DNA from: Erwinia piriflorinigrans CFBP 5888
GTDB taxonomy: Bacteria > Pseudomonadota > Gammaproteobacteria > Enterobacterales > Enterobacteriaceae
Length of the DNA stretch: 64,000 nucleotides
Assembly: GCF_001050515.1 (NCBI RefSeq)
Contig: NZ_CAHS01000006.1
Location: forward strand, 186,001-250,000
Direction: 5' to 3'
Notes under the pieces: model-generated
What the model saw: only the letters and a program-made list of their open reading frames with translations
Told to the model about the DNA's origin: nothing
The model's database searches: none
Made by a program: the position numbers and the translations under genes
Shown here: piece after piece, positions 17,200-24,733 of the stretch
Position numbering within the stretch: position 1 is the first letter of the stretch
How the letters are laid out: each line of letters starts with the position of its first letter

Positions 17200-17679
17200 A
17201 TGTCGCGCCTGGTTATCGTGATGCTGTTTTTTCTGTTCTGCCCCCATGCGGGGGCGTTCTGCTTTGATACGGCGGGCGCGAAATATCATATCGATCCGCT
17301 GCTGATAAAGGCCATTGCCAGCGGAGAAAGCGCTCTGCGGGCAGACGCCACCAATATTAACCGCGACAAGAAGACCGGCCGTGCGCTCAGCATGGACTAC
17401 GGGTTGATGCAGGTGAACTCCATGCATATCCCGCAGCTGATGGTGCTGGGCTATGTCGACAGTGCGCAGGAGCTGCTGACCCGCCCCTGCCTGAACGTGC
17501 AGATCGGCACTTGGATTCTGGCGCAGCATTTTCAGGTTTGTGGGATTAGCTGGAACTGCCTCGGTTCATATAACGCCGGTTTTCGCCAGGATCGCCATGA
17601 AACGCGTGAGTCTTACGCCAACCGTATCTACGCCATTTATCGTCATCTGCTTCTTACCGAACGGGGGATCGGGCTGTGA
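17200..17679 (+). CDS. pilT: PilT, lytic transglycosylase of the pilus operon
   Basis: The 159-residue secreted protein has a signal peptide (LVIVMLFFLFCPHAGA) followed by an SLT-type domain with catalytic Glu43 in SGESALR, the MDYGLMQVNSMH block and SYNAGF. It opens peptidoglycan for pilus assembly. As in R64, this PilT is a muramidase and not the retraction ATPase of type IVa systems. Confidence 0.92.
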   Translation: MSRLVIVMLFFLFCPHAGAFCFDTAGAKYHIDPLLIKAIASGESALRADATNINRDKKTGRALSMDYGLMQVNSMHIPQLMVLGYVDSAQELLTRPCLNVQIGTWILAQHFQVCGISWNCLGSYNAGFRQDRHETRESYANRIYAIYRHLLLTERGIGL

Positions 17680-18326
17680 CGCTGCTGACGCTGAGTATGC
17701 CTTGGCCTTTTCTGGTGGTGATATTTCCACTCTGCCTGTTGGCCTTTTTTCTGCTGGCCGCACAGATCCCCACGCTGCTGGCCAGCCTTGATGCTGGTCA
17801 CCTTTACCATCGCAGTACTGTTGTCCGCGCGGTATGGCTGTATGCCGCCGCGACAACAATTGTTCTGTTAGCGCCGGGACCTGACGCGGTATTAGCGTTT
17901 TTTTTCTGCCTGTTTCTGTTTCGTATGGCCATTACCGACAGTCTGACCGGGCTGCTGCCGCGAAAAATGACGCTGGGCTGCCTGTTGGCAGGGCTGGCAG
18001 CTTCGTTGACCGGTTCTGAATTTGTCGCTCATTTGTTGGCGGCACTGGCCGCGCTATTACTTTTCGGTGGCTGGCGTTTTGCCGCCGCAAAATGGTCAGG
18101 GCGTGAGGTTATCGGGCTGGGCGATGTCTGGCTGGCGGGCGGCGTCTGCGCCTGGCTTGGCTGGCAGCCCGGGCTGAATGCCCTGCTGACCGGCGTGGTG
18201 CTGTTTGTTCTGTGGCAGCTATCACTGCGCCGTACTGCAGAGGGCGGCCCGCTCGGGCCCTGGCTGTGCGTGGGGGCGCTGGCCGCCACAATCCTGAAGC
18301 TTTATCAGCCTCTTATTACATGGTGA
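17676..18326 (+). CDS. pilU: PilU, type IV prepilin peptidase
   Basis: The 216-residue polytopic protein carries the two aspartates of the aspartyl prepilin peptidases: Asp88 in RMAITDSLTGLLPRK and Asp150 in the GLGD motif (REVIGLGDVWLAGG). It lacks the N-terminal cysteine-rich methylase domain of full-length PilD, as is usual for R64-type PilU. The start is a GTG overlapping the pilT stop; ATG 17697 is an alternative giving seven fewer residues. Confidence 0.92.
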   Translation: MTLLTLSMPWPFLVVIFPLCLLAFFLLAAQIPTLLASLDAGHLYHRSTVVRAVWLYAAATTIVLLAPGPDAVLAFFFCLFLFRMAITDSLTGLLPRKMTLGCLLAGLAASLTGSEFVAHLLAALAALLLFGGWRFAAAKWSGREVIGLGDVWLAGGVCAWLGWQPGLNALLTGVVLFVLWQLSLRRTAEGGPLGPWLCVGALAATILKLYQPLITW

Positions 18327-19690
18327 CTCTGATGCCTGCATATAAACATACTGACCGTGGCTGGGCGATCCTCAGCACCGGCGTGGCGCTGATTATTCTG
18401 CTGCTGGTCAGCAGCTGGGGATATTCGCTGGTGAATGACTGGCTGGCAAAGCGAACCTGGATAAATACCGCCGCGCAGGTCTCGCGCTTCACCCAGGCGG
18501 TGAAAAGCTATACGGGACGCTACTACGACATGCTGCTTAGCACTGCCACCGCAACCGCCCCGGTCACGGTAACCCCGGCGATGCTGAAAAACACCGGCTT
18601 TCTTGAGCAGGGCTTCAGCGAGACCACATCCGACGGTCAGAGCTACCGCGCGGCCATTGTGCGTAACGCCACCAATACGGACCAGCTACAGGCGCTGGTC
18701 TATACCCAGAACGGCGCGGCGCTGCCGTTTCTGGCACTGCGTCAGATATCGATGGATATCACGTCAGGGATGGGCGGCTATATCTGGACCCCAGGCATCG
18801 CCACCGGAGCCATGAGCAGCTGGACCGTGCCGCTGACGAGTTTTGGTGCCAGCACCACGCAGGGGCATATTGCGGTGCTGTTGACCAGCGACGAACTGGG
18901 CGCAGCGCGTGGCGAGAACGACCGACTGTATCGCTTCTCCGTCACAGGTAAACCAGACCTGAACACCATGCATACCAGCATTGATATGGGGGGCAATAAC
19001 CTTAACAACACCGGAACCGTCAATGCGGCAAACGGCAATTTTAGTCGCAACGTTGCAGCCGGGGAGAGTGTGACCGCCGGCGGTACGGTCACTGGCCAGG
19101 ATGTTAACGCCCGTGACGGTATCACTGCCGGCAATGATATTCGCAGCAACAACGGCTGGCTTATTACACGCGATGGCAAGGGCTGGCTGGACGAATCTCA
19201 CGGCGGCGGTTTTTATATGTCGGATAATGACTGGGTACGGGTGCTCAATAATAAGAGTCTTTATACCGCAGGACAGGTGCGTGGCGGCAACGTGCGGTCA
19301 GACGGAAATGTATCTGCCGGGGGGGTGTTACAGCCTGAACAGATAAATTACGCCGGTGCGGGTTGCCCGCAAAACGGTAATATTAGCCGTGATGGTTCAG
19401 GATCTGTATTATCCTGTGTCAACGGGATATGGAAAACCACATCAATAACCGAGACGGTAAACGGCTACGGGGATGTTAAATGCAACAATAAGTCCGGTCA
19501 GTCGATTGCTTATTGCCCCCAGGGATTTCGCCTGTTGTCTGGGGGGTATGAAATGACGCGCTGGGACATTAATGAAGGGCGTAATTCTCCAGATTCTTCT
19601 TCACCGGATCCTTCAATTAATGCATGGCGCGTATCGCCTCCCGGTTCCGCCGGCGGGTGTATGCGCGCGGTTTCCCTGTGCGGTAAATGA
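18320..19690 (+). CDS. pilV: PilV, minor pilin and tip adhesin
   Basis: PilV has an N-terminal prepilin-like segment (HTDRG-WAILSTGVALIILL), a conserved middle of about 330 residues and a short C-terminal tail after LSCVNGIWKTTS, with several cysteines that form the receptor-binding part. In R64, PilV at the tip recognises recipient LPS, and its tail is exchanged by a shufflon. Here a single tail is present, with no repeat-flanked segments or rci-like gene. ATG 18320 overlaps pilU; ATG 18332 is equally possible. The residue at +5 after cleavage is Ser rather than Glu. Confidence 0.9.
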   Translation: MVTLMPAYKHTDRGWAILSTGVALIILLLVSSWGYSLVNDWLAKRTWINTAAQVSRFTQAVKSYTGRYYDMLLSTATATAPVTVTPAMLKNTGFLEQGFSETTSDGQSYRAAIVRNATNTDQLQALVYTQNGAALPFLALRQISMDITSGMGGYIWTPGIATGAMSSWTVPLTSFGASTTQGHIAVLLTSDELGAARGENDRLYRFSVTGKPDLNTMHTSIDMGGNNLNNTGTVNAANGNFSRNVAAGESVTAGGTVTGQDVNARDGITAGNDIRSNNGWLITRDGKGWLDESHGGGFYMSDNDWVRVLNNKSLYTAGQVRGGNVRSDGNVSAGGVLQPEQINYAGAGCPQNGNISRDGSGSVLSCVNGIWKTTSITETVNGYGDVKCNNKSGQSIAYCPQGFRLLSGGYEMTRWDINEGRNSPDSSSPDPSINAWRVSPPGSAGGCMRAVSLCGK

Positions 19691-19759
19691 TATTCAGTGC
19701 TTCTGCGTTACGCCACGTCGCCGGGCATGGTTGGAGCTCTTATTAAAGGAGAAGTAAAA

Positions 19760-20860
19760 ATTAACAAGTTAGTAAGTGTTCAGGTACTCAGGGGGCTGGC
19801 AGCGCTGGCGGTTATGTTTTTTCATTTCAGATGGAATATCAACCTTGTTTCCCCCAGCGTGGGTGACGCCTTATTTGGCTGGGGGGCGATTGGTGTCGAT
19901 CTGTTTTTCATCGTCAGTGGTTTTGTATTGGTGCTGTCGGCAAAAAAATTGCAGCCCGGCTGGCCGAGCGTTGTCCATTTTATCAAACACCGCCTGGTGA
20001 GAATTCTGCCGGTTTATTATTTTATCCTTGTAGTCTCATTCTTCCTCTGTGGAGCAATGAGTAACTTCCATTATGAGGATAAAGTTATCAATCTAATGAG
20101 TGCCTTATTATTCCATCCGGTACTGCCCGAACATGCACCTTTCTATGTTAATGACAGCACATTCTATGGCGTCAGGTGGACGCTTAACTATGAGCTGGCA
20201 TTTTACGCGCTGATGTCACTGTGCCTGTTTAGTAAATATCGCTGGTACATACTCTTCGCGGCTTTCTGCTGCCTGCAGTACGTGCTGCCGTCACTCTCCG
20301 GTCAGCAGCCTTCACTGTCGACACAGGGATATCAGTTCTGGTCGATTTACGTCCAGCTGCTAACAAACCCGCTGATGTTGATGTTTATCCCCGGCGTGCT
20401 TTTGGGGTTGGCATATCCTTACCTCAACAGTATACCCACGGCGGTTAAACGACTGATGCTGATTGCGGCGGTGGGTTGTAGTCTCTACTTTATCTTTATC
20501 AGTCACCGTACCTGGCACGGTATAGACGGCTCGGGATGGTATCTGGCTTTGCTGCTGATGGCCTGCGTGATAAATGATGATCTGTTTGAGAAATACACGC
20601 CTTCATTTTTCATTCTTGCAGGAAATGCCTCTTTCTCTCTTTACCTGATCCACGGTCTGATGAATGACGGTATTGGTAAAAGGTTTGCGAAACTCGGTAT
20701 TGAAGATGGCATGCCGCGCTTTATTGCGTCCTCGGTATTGTCGATTCTGCTGGCCGTGGTCTCTTACCGTTATCTGGAAAAGAAATTGAGCGGTTCATTC
20801 TTAAGAAACAAAAAATCTCATGCCGTTGAAGGCCGACGCACATGGGTCAAAGGTGAGTGA
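19760..20860 (+). CDS. Acyltransferase 3 family membrane protein, probably with an ATT start
   Basis: A multi-pass integral membrane acyltransferase (about ten helices). The N-terminal block VLRGLAALAVMFFHF carries the catalytic His, and GVDLFFIVSGFVL follows. Such enzymes O-acetylate LPS, capsule or Nod-like glycans. Homology to the family begins at residue 2 when translation starts at ATT 19760, which sits eight bases after a strong AAAGGAG. Other in-frame starts (GTG 19697, ATG 19727) lack good sites and add a non-homologous leader. It directly follows pilV and is more AT-rich than the pil genes, so it was probably acquired. A terminator follows. Confidence 0.85.
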   Translation: MNKLVSVQVLRGLAALAVMFFHFRWNINLVSPSVGDALFGWGAIGVDLFFIVSGFVLVLSAKKLQPGWPSVVHFIKHRLVRILPVYYFILVVSFFLCGAMSNFHYEDKVINLMSALLFHPVLPEHAPFYVNDSTFYGVRWTLNYELAFYALMSLCLFSKYRWYILFAAFCCLQYVLPSLSGQQPSLSTQGYQFWSIYVQLLTNPLMLMFIPGVLLGLAYPYLNSIPTAVKRLMLIAAVGCSLYFIFISHRTWHGIDGSGWYLALLLMACVINDDLFEKYTPSFFILAGNASFSLYLIHGLMNDGIGKRFAKLGIEDGMPRFIASSVLSILLAVVSYRYLEKKLSGSFLRNKKSHAVEGRRTWVKGE

Positions 20861-20908
20861 TGCCAGAGATACCCAGTATCCGATAGGGTAAACTCCGATT
20901 GCTGCAAA

Positions 20909-20937
20909 GGGTGTCCGTTAATGGGCACCTTTTTTTA
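20909..20937 (+). terminator. Rho-independent terminator after the acyltransferase gene
   Basis: GGTGTCC pairs with GGGCACC (one G-U) around a six-base loop, followed by TTTTTTT. It ends the pilus operon transcript. Confidence 0.85.
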
Positions 20938-21051
20938 TCTGCAAATAACCTACCTGAAATCTTCAGCAATGGCTGATGAGTTAATCATCGCCATTTCACC
21001 ACGCTTTTTGCACCTTATGGCCATTCTGCACTAGCCATAAGGAAGCCAGAG

Positions 21052-21867
21052 ATGTCACTCAGTGATGCCACACAAGACGAGGTTGGCGGGGAGTTGCCTC
21101 CAAAGGAGGCCTCGCCCAACGCTTTTCGCCGCGCCCCCTTAAATATCAGACGCATTACCCGTAACGGTGCGGTTGCCCTGCTGGTTGTGGCGCTGACCGG
21201 GTCTCTCATCACGACAGGCGTACTGGTCAGTCAGCTGTCTGACCTGACCATTCGCGTCAACACCCTCGATGCTGCCTTTCGCAGCGGTCAGATTGGTCAG
21301 CTCACCACTAATGTCACCGCCTTGGAAGCACGCCTTAAAACGCTGGAAACACAGGCTAACGGACTGGCACCACTGCCTGAGGCGGTGCAGTCGAACGCTG
21401 CGGCGCTGGCATCCGTAGGCGATCGGCTCTCTCAAATGCGTACATCTGCCGATGACAGCCGCGAGGAGATGGCGCAACTGCTGCAACGGGTCAACGGGCT
21501 TGAAAATGACCTGAAGCAGTCCGCAAGGAGATTCGATGAAGTTAGCCGCCAGCTGACGCAGAAGCCCACTGAATCAGAAAAGGCTAAACCGGCACCGGCA
21601 TTGAAAGCGGCGGTGTCGGCAAAAAAGATTAACCGGTCAGCCAGACGCGTGGTGAGGCTGGCCGCCCCCTTTGTGCTGACCGGCATTGAGCGTCGCGGCG
21701 GTCAGACCTTCGCGGTGGTGATCCCACGCGGAATGACGCAGATATCGGCGATGCGCCTGCTTTCCCCAGGCGATGGTATGCAGGGCTGGACGTTGCGTGC
21801 GATTGAAAGTGGCGGTACGGCGCTGTTCGAGGTGAACGGCAGCGAGCAACGGCTACAGGTTCAGTAA
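21052..21867 (+). CDS. Bitopic coiled-coil protein of the transfer region
   Basis: The 271-residue protein has a 40-residue cytoplasmic start and one membrane helix (GAVALLVVALTGSLITTGVLV). A long coiled coil follows (about 65-165, heptads such as LEARLKTLETQ and VNGLENDLKQS). A basic Ala/Lys linker leads to a small C-terminal beta domain containing GGQTFAVVIPRG and MQGWTLRAIESGG. The C-terminus recalls the PilP/TraP-like domains of pilus proteins, so a bridge between inner membrane and periplasmic parts is plausible. It opens the first transfer block and is followed after 14 bases by the TIGR03759 gene. Confidence 0.7.
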   Translation: MSLSDATQDEVGGELPPKEASPNAFRRAPLNIRRITRNGAVALLVVALTGSLITTGVLVSQLSDLTIRVNTLDAAFRSGQIGQLTTNVTALEARLKTLETQANGLAPLPEAVQSNAAALASVGDRLSQMRTSADDSREEMAQLLQRVNGLENDLKQSARRFDEVSRQLTQKPTESEKAKPAPALKAAVSAKKINRSARRVVRLAAPFVLTGIERRGGQTFAVVIPRGMTQISAMRLLSPGDGMQGWTLRAIESGGTALFEVNGSEQRLQVQ

Positions 21868-21881
21868 GAGGAGACAAATTG

Positions 21882-22598
21882 ATGATGAAAAAAACGCTGC
21901 TGGCAGGTCTGGTTCTTCTGCCGCTGTGGGCGAAGGCTGCAACGGTACAGCCCCCTGCCAGCCAAAGTAGTATCTCGCCGCTGCAGGAGTCTGCCAGCGT
22001 TCAGCAGAATTCACAGCAGCAGGCACAGCAGTGGGGGCTGTCAGACAACGAATGGAGTCGCTATCAGGCGCTGATGAAGGGTGCGCGCGGCATTATGTCG
22101 CCTGGCCTCGATCCGCTCACGTCGCTCGGCGTGGAGTCAGACAGCAGCGCAGATCGCCGTCGCCTGGCGGAGCTCTGGGTTAAACACGAATATCAGCGCA
22201 GTGAAAAGGAGCTGGCGTTTCAGCGGGAAGTTAATGCAGCCTGGCTGCGTCTCTATCCGGAAACGCTGGCGGTCAATATGGGCAGCAATGCAGCGGGGAT
22301 TGCGCACGACACCCGGGGGCGTCTGGCGCTGTTTGTCAAAGAAGCGTGCTCACGCTGTGATGCGCGCCTTGCAGCAGTACTCGCCGACAATCGTCCGGTC
22401 GATATCTATCTTGTCGGCGGTAGCAGTGATGAGGGCGTGCGGGCATGGGCGGTGCGCCACAATATTCCGGTAGAGAAAGTTCGTAGTCGACAGATAACCC
22501 TCAACCACGATCGCGGCCTGTGGCTGCGCTACGGGCAGGGTCAGATGCCGGTGATCCTGCAGCAGGGGGAAAACGGATGGCAGCTCGCCGCATTCTGA
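21882..22598 (+). CDS. TIGR03759 family ICE protein (PFL_4693-like)
   Basis: The 238-residue secreted protein has an N-terminal signal (LLAGLVLLPLWAKA), the conserved WGLSDNEWSRYQALMKG block and a C-terminal thioredoxin-like half. That half has a CxxC motif (KEACSRCDAR) and a cis-Pro site (QGQMPVI). The CxxC suggests a periplasmic disulfide or redox role in assembling the mating apparatus; this is inference. GAGGAG lies before ATG 21882; the TTG at 21879 is not needed. Confidence 0.85.
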   Translation: MMKKTLLAGLVLLPLWAKAATVQPPASQSSISPLQESASVQQNSQQQAQQWGLSDNEWSRYQALMKGARGIMSPGLDPLTSLGVESDSSADRRRLAELWVKHEYQRSEKELAFQREVNAAWLRLYPETLAVNMGSNAAGIAHDTRGRLALFVKEACSRCDARLAAVLADNRPVDIYLVGGSSDEGVRAWAVRHNIPVEKVRSRQITLNHDRGLWLRYGQGQMPVILQQGENGWQLAAF

Positions 22599-23206
22599 TG
22601 ACGATCGCCGCCGGGTTATGGCTTACCAGCACCACCTGCAGCGCGGTGCCTGCCGCTGGCGGCGGTGCGCAGGTTGTCCCGGATGTCTACCGCCAGATCG
22701 CCGCCGCAGAACGTGTGCCCGCCGAGTCGCTCTATGCGCTGGCGATGGCGGAAAGCACGCGCAAAACCGCCTGGGGATCGAAGCCGTGGCCCTGGACGAT
22801 AAACGTGGCGGGCAAGGGCTATCACTACGACACTCGCGAGGAGGCCCTGGCCGCACTGCTGGGGTTTGTGCAACGCTGGCCGCTAAAACGCATTGATGTC
22901 GGCGTGGCGCAGGTCAATCTTGGCTGGAACGGCCATCTCTTCCCGTCATTTCGTGATGCTTTTGATCCCTGGTTCAATCTGCGTGCGGCTGCACAAATTC
23001 TCCGAGCCTGCTATGACGCCCGTCCGGGCAGCTGGGTCCGGGCTGCGGGCTGCTATCACCACCCGGCAGGCGGTCAGCCCGCCGCAAACTATATGGCCGT
23101 GGTGCGTCGCAAGCTCAGCCAGATAGCACAAGCGAATTCAGCCGTTTTCAACGACCAGCCGGTTGCGCTGGCCAGCTCCTCACTCACCTGGATTGAACCA
23201 CAATGA
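22577..23206 (+). CDS. Transglycosylase SLT-domain protein of the mating apparatus
   Basis: The 209-residue protein has a signal peptide and an SLT lysozyme-like domain: catalytic Glu59 in YALAMAESTRKTAWG, PWPWTINVAGKGY, and the VGVAQVNLGWNG block. It should cut peptidoglycan locally for the type IV secretion channel, as VirB1-like proteins do. It overlaps the TIGR03759 gene by 22 bases and the next gene by four, so the three are co-translated. This is the second transglycosylase in the window besides PilT, one per machine. Confidence 0.9.
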   Translation: MAARRILMTIAAGLWLTSTTCSAVPAAGGGAQVVPDVYRQIAAAERVPAESLYALAMAESTRKTAWGSKPWPWTINVAGKGYHYDTREEALAALLGFVQRWPLKRIDVGVAQVNLGWNGHLFPSFRDAFDPWFNLRAAAQILRACYDARPGSWVRAAGCYHHPAGGQPAANYMAVVRRKLSQIAQANSAVFNDQPVALASSSLTWIEPQ

Positions 23207-23739
23207 AAACCACTAAACGCCGCCCCCGGAAGGTACTGCTCTGCGCGGTACTGCTGGCTGGCATCTGTAGTACCGGTAGCGCTCTGTCCCTGACCGTGGT
23301 CGGTGACCTCGGCGGTGAGTCAACAGCGCCGCTGTTCGAAGCGATTAATGCGGGTTCCGGAGCCGTACCGACGGATCGCCCATTACCGCAGCAACCCCCT
23401 GAGTCTTTATCCATCGCTGACATGCTGCCGGTCAGCACGCCGGAGATGACGCCCGGACAGGTTACAGCCAGACCGTTAAATCTGCCGGGCATGCCGCCGG
23501 TATTTGTCGTCGGCGACGACCCCGCCTCGCGTCAGTGGCTGGAAGCCCGCGCTGCCAGTCTGCGGCAAAGCGGTGCCACCGGGATGGTGGTTAACGTGAG
23601 CAATGAGGCCAGCCTGAACACGTTGCGCCAGCTTGCACCGGGTCTCAGCCTGGTCCCCGTGCGCGGGGGCGATCTGGCTCGTCGTCTACAGTTGGCGCAT
23701 TACCCTGTACTTATTACCGCTTCGGGAATGCAGCAGTGA
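23203..23739 (+). CDS. TIGR03765 family ICE protein (PFL_4695-like)
   Basis: The 178-residue exported protein has a signal peptide after a basic start, then LTVVGDLGG and the conserved PVFVVGDDPASRQWLE block, followed by NVSNEASLNTLRQL. Family members occur only between the transglycosylase and the TraD region of PFGI-1/SPI-7 ICEs; the function is not known. ATGA-type overlaps on both sides place it in the first transfer operon. Confidence 0.85.
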   Translation: MKTTKRRPRKVLLCAVLLAGICSTGSALSLTVVGDLGGESTAPLFEAINAGSGAVPTDRPLPQQPPESLSIADMLPVSTPEMTPGQVTARPLNLPGMPPVFVVGDDPASRQWLEARAASLRQSGATGMVVNVSNEASLNTLRQLAPGLSLVPVRGGDLARRLQLAHYPVLITASGMQQ

Positions 23740-24311
23740 TGCCTGCTGATCTTATTGCACAGATGCTGTGGGCGCATCCGTTCCAGGCTGCGGTGCTCGC
23801 GATACTTGTGCTGCTGCTGGCGCTTCAGTCATTTGGTCTATTCACGGCGCGGCATCGCAGGCATCGCCGCTATCAGATACAGGCCGCCCGGGCATTGCAA
23901 CGTCTGCCGCAGCTGCGTGACGATGCGGCGCGCATCGTCTGGCTGAGGAAAATGAATCCCTACGTGTTTGAAGAAATGCTGTTAAGCGCGCTGTCCGCCC
24001 AGGGGCACCGGATCAAGCGCAACGCCAGTTACAGCGGCGACGGCGGTGTCGATGGCCAGGTCTGGATTGACGGGCAGCGCTGGCTGATTCAGGCCAAACG
24101 CTACGCCGCAACCATCAGCGCGGCGCACGTCAGTGACTTTGGCCTGCTCGTGCGGCGTGAAGGCTGTCGCGGGTTGTTTATTCATACCGGCCGGACCGGC
24201 GCTGTCAGCCGTGAAGCATTCAGCCACTACCCGGCTATCACCCTTATCAGCGGTCAGAACCTGCTGATGCTGCTGGCGGGTGACGCCCGCTGGCAGCATT
24301 CCCGTAAATAG
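23739..24311 (+). CDS. Membrane-anchored Mrr-like restriction endonuclease domain protein
   Basis: The 190-residue protein has one N-terminal membrane helix (AVLAILVLLLALQSFGLF) followed by a cytoplasmic PD-(D/E)XK domain. FEEMLLSALSAQGH starts the Mrr-type fold, and GDGGVDGQVW with LIQAKRY supplies the Asp and Gln-Ala-Lys active-site positions. The residues look intact. It lies inside the conserved transfer operon, so it is part of the ICE backbone rather than cargo. ATG 23739 overlaps the previous stop as TGATG. Confidence 0.85.
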   Translation: MPADLIAQMLWAHPFQAAVLAILVLLLALQSFGLFTARHRRHRRYQIQAARALQRLPQLRDDAARIVWLRKMNPYVFEEMLLSALSAQGHRIKRNASYSGDGGVDGQVWIDGQRWLIQAKRYAATISAAHVSDFGLLVRREGCRGLFIHTGRTGAVSREAFSHYPAITLISGQNLLMLLAGDARWQHSRK

Positions 24312-24370
24312 CCTGGCGCATCAACAGATGCCGCTTCAGTCTTATCCCGTCAATGTACTAAGGAGTCATC

Positions 24371-24733
24371 ATGCGTCTGTCCAGTAAATCCATCTATGAC
24401 CGGACGATTACGTTTCGTAAGAGTTTTATATTCGCCGTTATCGCTGAGCTACTGAATTTCGCCTTCAGGGCAATCATCTTCCGGCCGCTGCTGATTATCT
24501 GCTGCATTTTGCTGGTATTACTGACGGCGATACCCGTCGCCGTCTTTATCAGCCCGTCATTTACGGAGCCTGCGGCGATGGCCGGAGTTGTCAGGCTGGC
24601 GCACCTGATACCGCATATGTGGCCCTGGCTGTTTATGACGGGATTGATGTTTGAACTGGTCTCCATACTGCGCCGACTGACCGGCTGGCCGTGGCAAGAT
24701 GACGCCTGTGGCGTAAGCGGGAGCGGCAGATGA
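24371..24733 (+). CDS. Small membrane protein upstream of traD
   Basis: The 120-residue protein has two or three hydrophobic segments (RPLLIICCILLVLLTAIPVAVF; PHMWPWLFMTGLMFELV, read in part as IICCILLVLLTAIPVAVF). AAGGAG precedes the ATG and the stop overlaps traD as ATGA, so it is probably co-translated with it. The position is that of small TraD-partner membrane proteins in related ICEs, but I do not recognise a named family. Confidence 0.7.
   Translation: MRLSSKSIYDRTITFRKSFIFAVIAELLNFAFRAIIFRPLLIICCILLVLLTAIPVAVFISPSFTEPAAMAGVVRLAHLIPHMWPWLFMTGLMFELVSILRRLTGWPWQDDACGVSGSGR

Noticed and set aside
17200-17679. PilT as a retraction ATPase
   Set aside because: The protein is a small secreted lytic transglycosylase with a catalytic Glu and has no Walker motifs; the name follows R64 usage.
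18320-20910. Shufflon segments or an Rci-like recombinase after pilV
   Set aside because: No repeated 19-bp recombination sites or alternative pilV tails are visible, and the following gene is an acyltransferase.
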